Positions 62,929-64,000 of a DNA stretch of 64,000 bases are shown one piece after another. Numbering within the stretch: the stretch's first letter is position 1; each line of letters opens with the position of its first letter. Location: the NCBI GenBank assembly GCA_022316685.1, contig JAKJHU010000030.1, positions 8,334,860 through 8,398,859 of the forward strand, read 5' to 3'. Position numbers and translations under genes: made by a program. The notes under the pieces are model-generated. The model saw only the letters and a program-made list of their open reading frames with translations. It had not been told where the DNA came from and ran no database searches. This DNA comes from Progne subis subis. Lineage: Eukaryota; Chordata; Aves; Passeriformes; Hirundinidae.

Positions 62929-62973
62929 AAATGTTTCTATGTGGGAAATTGGGGCACTGGTCCTCCCTATGCC
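62929..62973 (+). other. nucleocapsid zinc knuckle lacking its first cysteine
   Basis: MFLCGKLGHWSSLC has the C-x4-H-x4-C part of a CCHC knuckle, but methionine stands at the first cysteine position. No second knuckle is visible. Confidence 0.6.
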
Positions 62974-63045
62974 CCCTTAAAAAAGAATTTGAAGAATTTA
63001 AAAGCAAAAAGGGGGGGGAGAAGGGGAAAAAGGGAGAGGGTTTAA

Positions 63046-64000
63046 ACCCTTGCAAAAAAACTAAAGGGGGAACGCAGGTCCACCTTGCGTGAAGACAAAA
63101 ATGAGGTGGACCAAGCAGAGGGGGAAGGGGGAGGGAGCCAAGGGAAAAAGGAGGAAAAGCTGCCTTACCCCATTAGGGGTAACAGAAAAAAGAATTTACC
63201 AGAAATGACACACACAGACCATGACATTGCTAAACCAATTTTGACAACAAATTCTAACTATGCACCTTATAGATTACAGCTCACAGAGGGTTTACACCTG
63301 AAAGACAGCGATTGGAAATTGGTGTCAGTTGCCAACGGTGAGCAAGGCACTTGGCCAAGGGTCGAAGGTAAGCTCATCGTTGTGGGGGATTGCAAACACA
63401 CCCCGCAAGAGATCGAAATCCTTCCGGGAACACTTGAAAATAATCCCGGGAGGTTCGTTCTCTGGCTACGATGCACCCACCCACCAACATTCCTACCTAA
63501 AGGGCAGATAGTTGCCCAAATCATACCCGCCTGGGAGCGCCCGGAAGACAGCATACCAACAGCTTGTCCAGTATACAACATCACAGAGGCAAAGCCCCAG
63601 GTGGCGTGTGAGTGGAGTGTGGGTGGGGAGGCCATTAACATCACAGGCCTCCTAGACACCGGGGCAGACTTGACGATATTCCCGGCCAAGCATTGGCCGT
63701 CACATTGGGCCTTGGAAAACATGGCCGGACATGTGCAAGGTATAGGGGGAATGCAATTGGCTAAGAAATCAAAGAGTGTGGTGCAAATTAAGGGGCCAAA
63801 AGGGCAATTGGCCAGCTTATGCCCTTTTGTTTTGGATTATAGGGAACCCTTGTTGGGGAGAGACCTGATGACCCAGTGGGGGGTCACAATTGACATCCCA
63901 GACCCCTCACAGGATTTTTGGGTGGCAACCACTGAGGAGCGCCCTACCCACAAGCTGAATTGGAAAACAGATAGACCAGTGTGGGTAGAGCAGTGGCTGC
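63046..64000 (+). CDS. pro-pol: ERV protease and start of reverse transcriptase, open to the window end
   Basis: The frame is free of stops for 318 codons from 63046 to the end and belongs to the phase reached after a -1 shift at the AAAAAAC heptamer (63055-63061). Features in order are an acidic, lysine-rich lead, then a beta-rich domain (about 63265-63540) ending in PKGQIVAQIIP, which resembles the C-terminal part of retroviral dUTPase-like domains but lacks a recognisable catalytic motif. Next is the aspartic protease with LLDTGADLTIF (active-site Asp at about 63655), a GIGG flap (about 63742) and LLGRDLM (about 63853). The first RT motif (NWKTDRPVWVEQW) follows at about 63958-63996. The protease cleaves the viral polyproteins and RT copies the genome. 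The visible part has no disabling change, in contrast to gag. Confidence 0.88.
63055..63061 (+). other. candidate gag-pro ribosomal slippery heptamer
   Basis: AAAAAAC fits the X-XXY-YYZ pattern used for -1 frameshifting. A slip here enters exactly the phase of the protease frame. The gag phase that would precede it is one base off from the present nucleocapsid phase, so an indel, perhaps in the G8 run at 63011-63018, would have to lie between. Confidence 0.45.

Larger units (their letters stand above)
62064..63092 (+). pseudogene. gag: gag capsid and nucleocapsid, two in-frame stops
   Basis: One reading phase carries capsid and nucleocapsid features but is cut by TAG at 62472-62474 and TGA at 62691-62693, and ends in TGA at 63090-63092. 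Capsid signs are the LWEGAWRQLLRDAL helix (about 62349-62390) and the major homology region at about 62595-62660 (QGQSESFTDFVERL). After these come FSNANDLCRTAILSLP and a helix DMLRVC. Nucleocapsid shows one zinc-knuckle-like motif (62929-62973) followed by a lysine/glutamate-rich basic tail. In the family these form the particle core and bind genomic RNA. The copy cannot make full-length gag as it stands. Confidence 0.8.
59297..64000 (+). mobile_element. class II (betaretrovirus-like) endogenous retrovirus, 5' part
   Basis: The order of parts is LTR, primer binding site, leader, matrix-like frame, GC-rich spacer, capsid, nucleocapsid zinc knuckle, protease and the start of reverse transcriptase, all on the plus strand and cut by the window end. 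The 6-bp duplication of its related solo LTR, the tRNA-Lys-type primer site and the protease preceded by a dUTPase-like region point to class II. gag carries stops and frame changes, while protease/RT is open to the edge, so the copy is defective at least in gag. The probable 5' target sequence is TTGTAC (59291-59296). env and the 3' LTR lie outside. Confidence 0.95.

Noticed and set aside
1..64000. TRHR, EMC2 or other neighbours of TMEM74, tRNA or rRNA genes, CRISPR arrays
   Set aside because: I looked for receptor membrane segments and other exon-like motifs, RNA gene signatures and regularly spaced repeats, and found none I could support. CRISPR is not expected in an animal genome.

Overview
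This is vertebrate nuclear DNA, almost certainly from a bird and probably a passerine. It has long AT-rich gene-free stretches, CR1 LINE fragments with the avian ATTCTATGATT-type 3' end, several endogenous-retrovirus (ERV) LTRs of kinds common in songbird genomes, and one recognisable host gene, TMEM74. In other vertebrates TMEM74 lies between EMC2/EIF3E and TRHR. No TRHR or EMC2 exon was recognised here.

Layout. 1-6679 is the 3' flank of TMEM74. 6680-7607 (minus) is the TMEM74 coding exon, intact over both membrane segments but with a one-base frame break near its N-terminus. About 8.4-9.2 kb is a CpG island, probably the TMEM74 promoter, with a ZNF143-type motif and a short open frame leaving it on the plus strand. 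From 9.4 to 59.3 kb no gene is recognised. This part holds five CR1 fragments (about 19.4, 27.4, 39.4, 48.6 and 56.7 kb). It also holds three solo LTRs with exact target-site duplications: 22399-23112 (5-bp AAGGA), 33420-34113 (6-bp GGTCAC) and 54594-55266 (6-bp GGTTAG). A fourth LTR-like element (50881 to about 52.1 kb) carries an internal minisatellite. Several G/T-rich tracts, homopolymers and a 12-bp GC-rich minisatellite near 57.8 kb complete the inventory.

59297-64000 is the 5' part of a class II (betaretrovirus-like) ERV on the plus strand, running off the window end: LTR with TATA-like and AATAAA signals, a tRNA-Lys-type primer binding site with two extra bases, a leader with two splice-donor consensuses, a matrix-like segment, a GC-rich block, capsid and nucleocapsid with in-frame stops, then an open protease frame that runs into the start of reverse transcriptase. 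The solo LTR at 33.4 kb belongs to the same broad LTR family but is inverted and diverged.

The genes do not form a working unit: the window is one host gene with its promoter, followed by about 50 kb of transposon-marked intergenic DNA. The points that most deserve checking are the TMEM74 frame break, the promoter-like CpG-rich block inside the ERV gag region, and the contrast between a decayed gag and an open protease/RT frame. Family names are given only where sequence features support them; no database search was possible.
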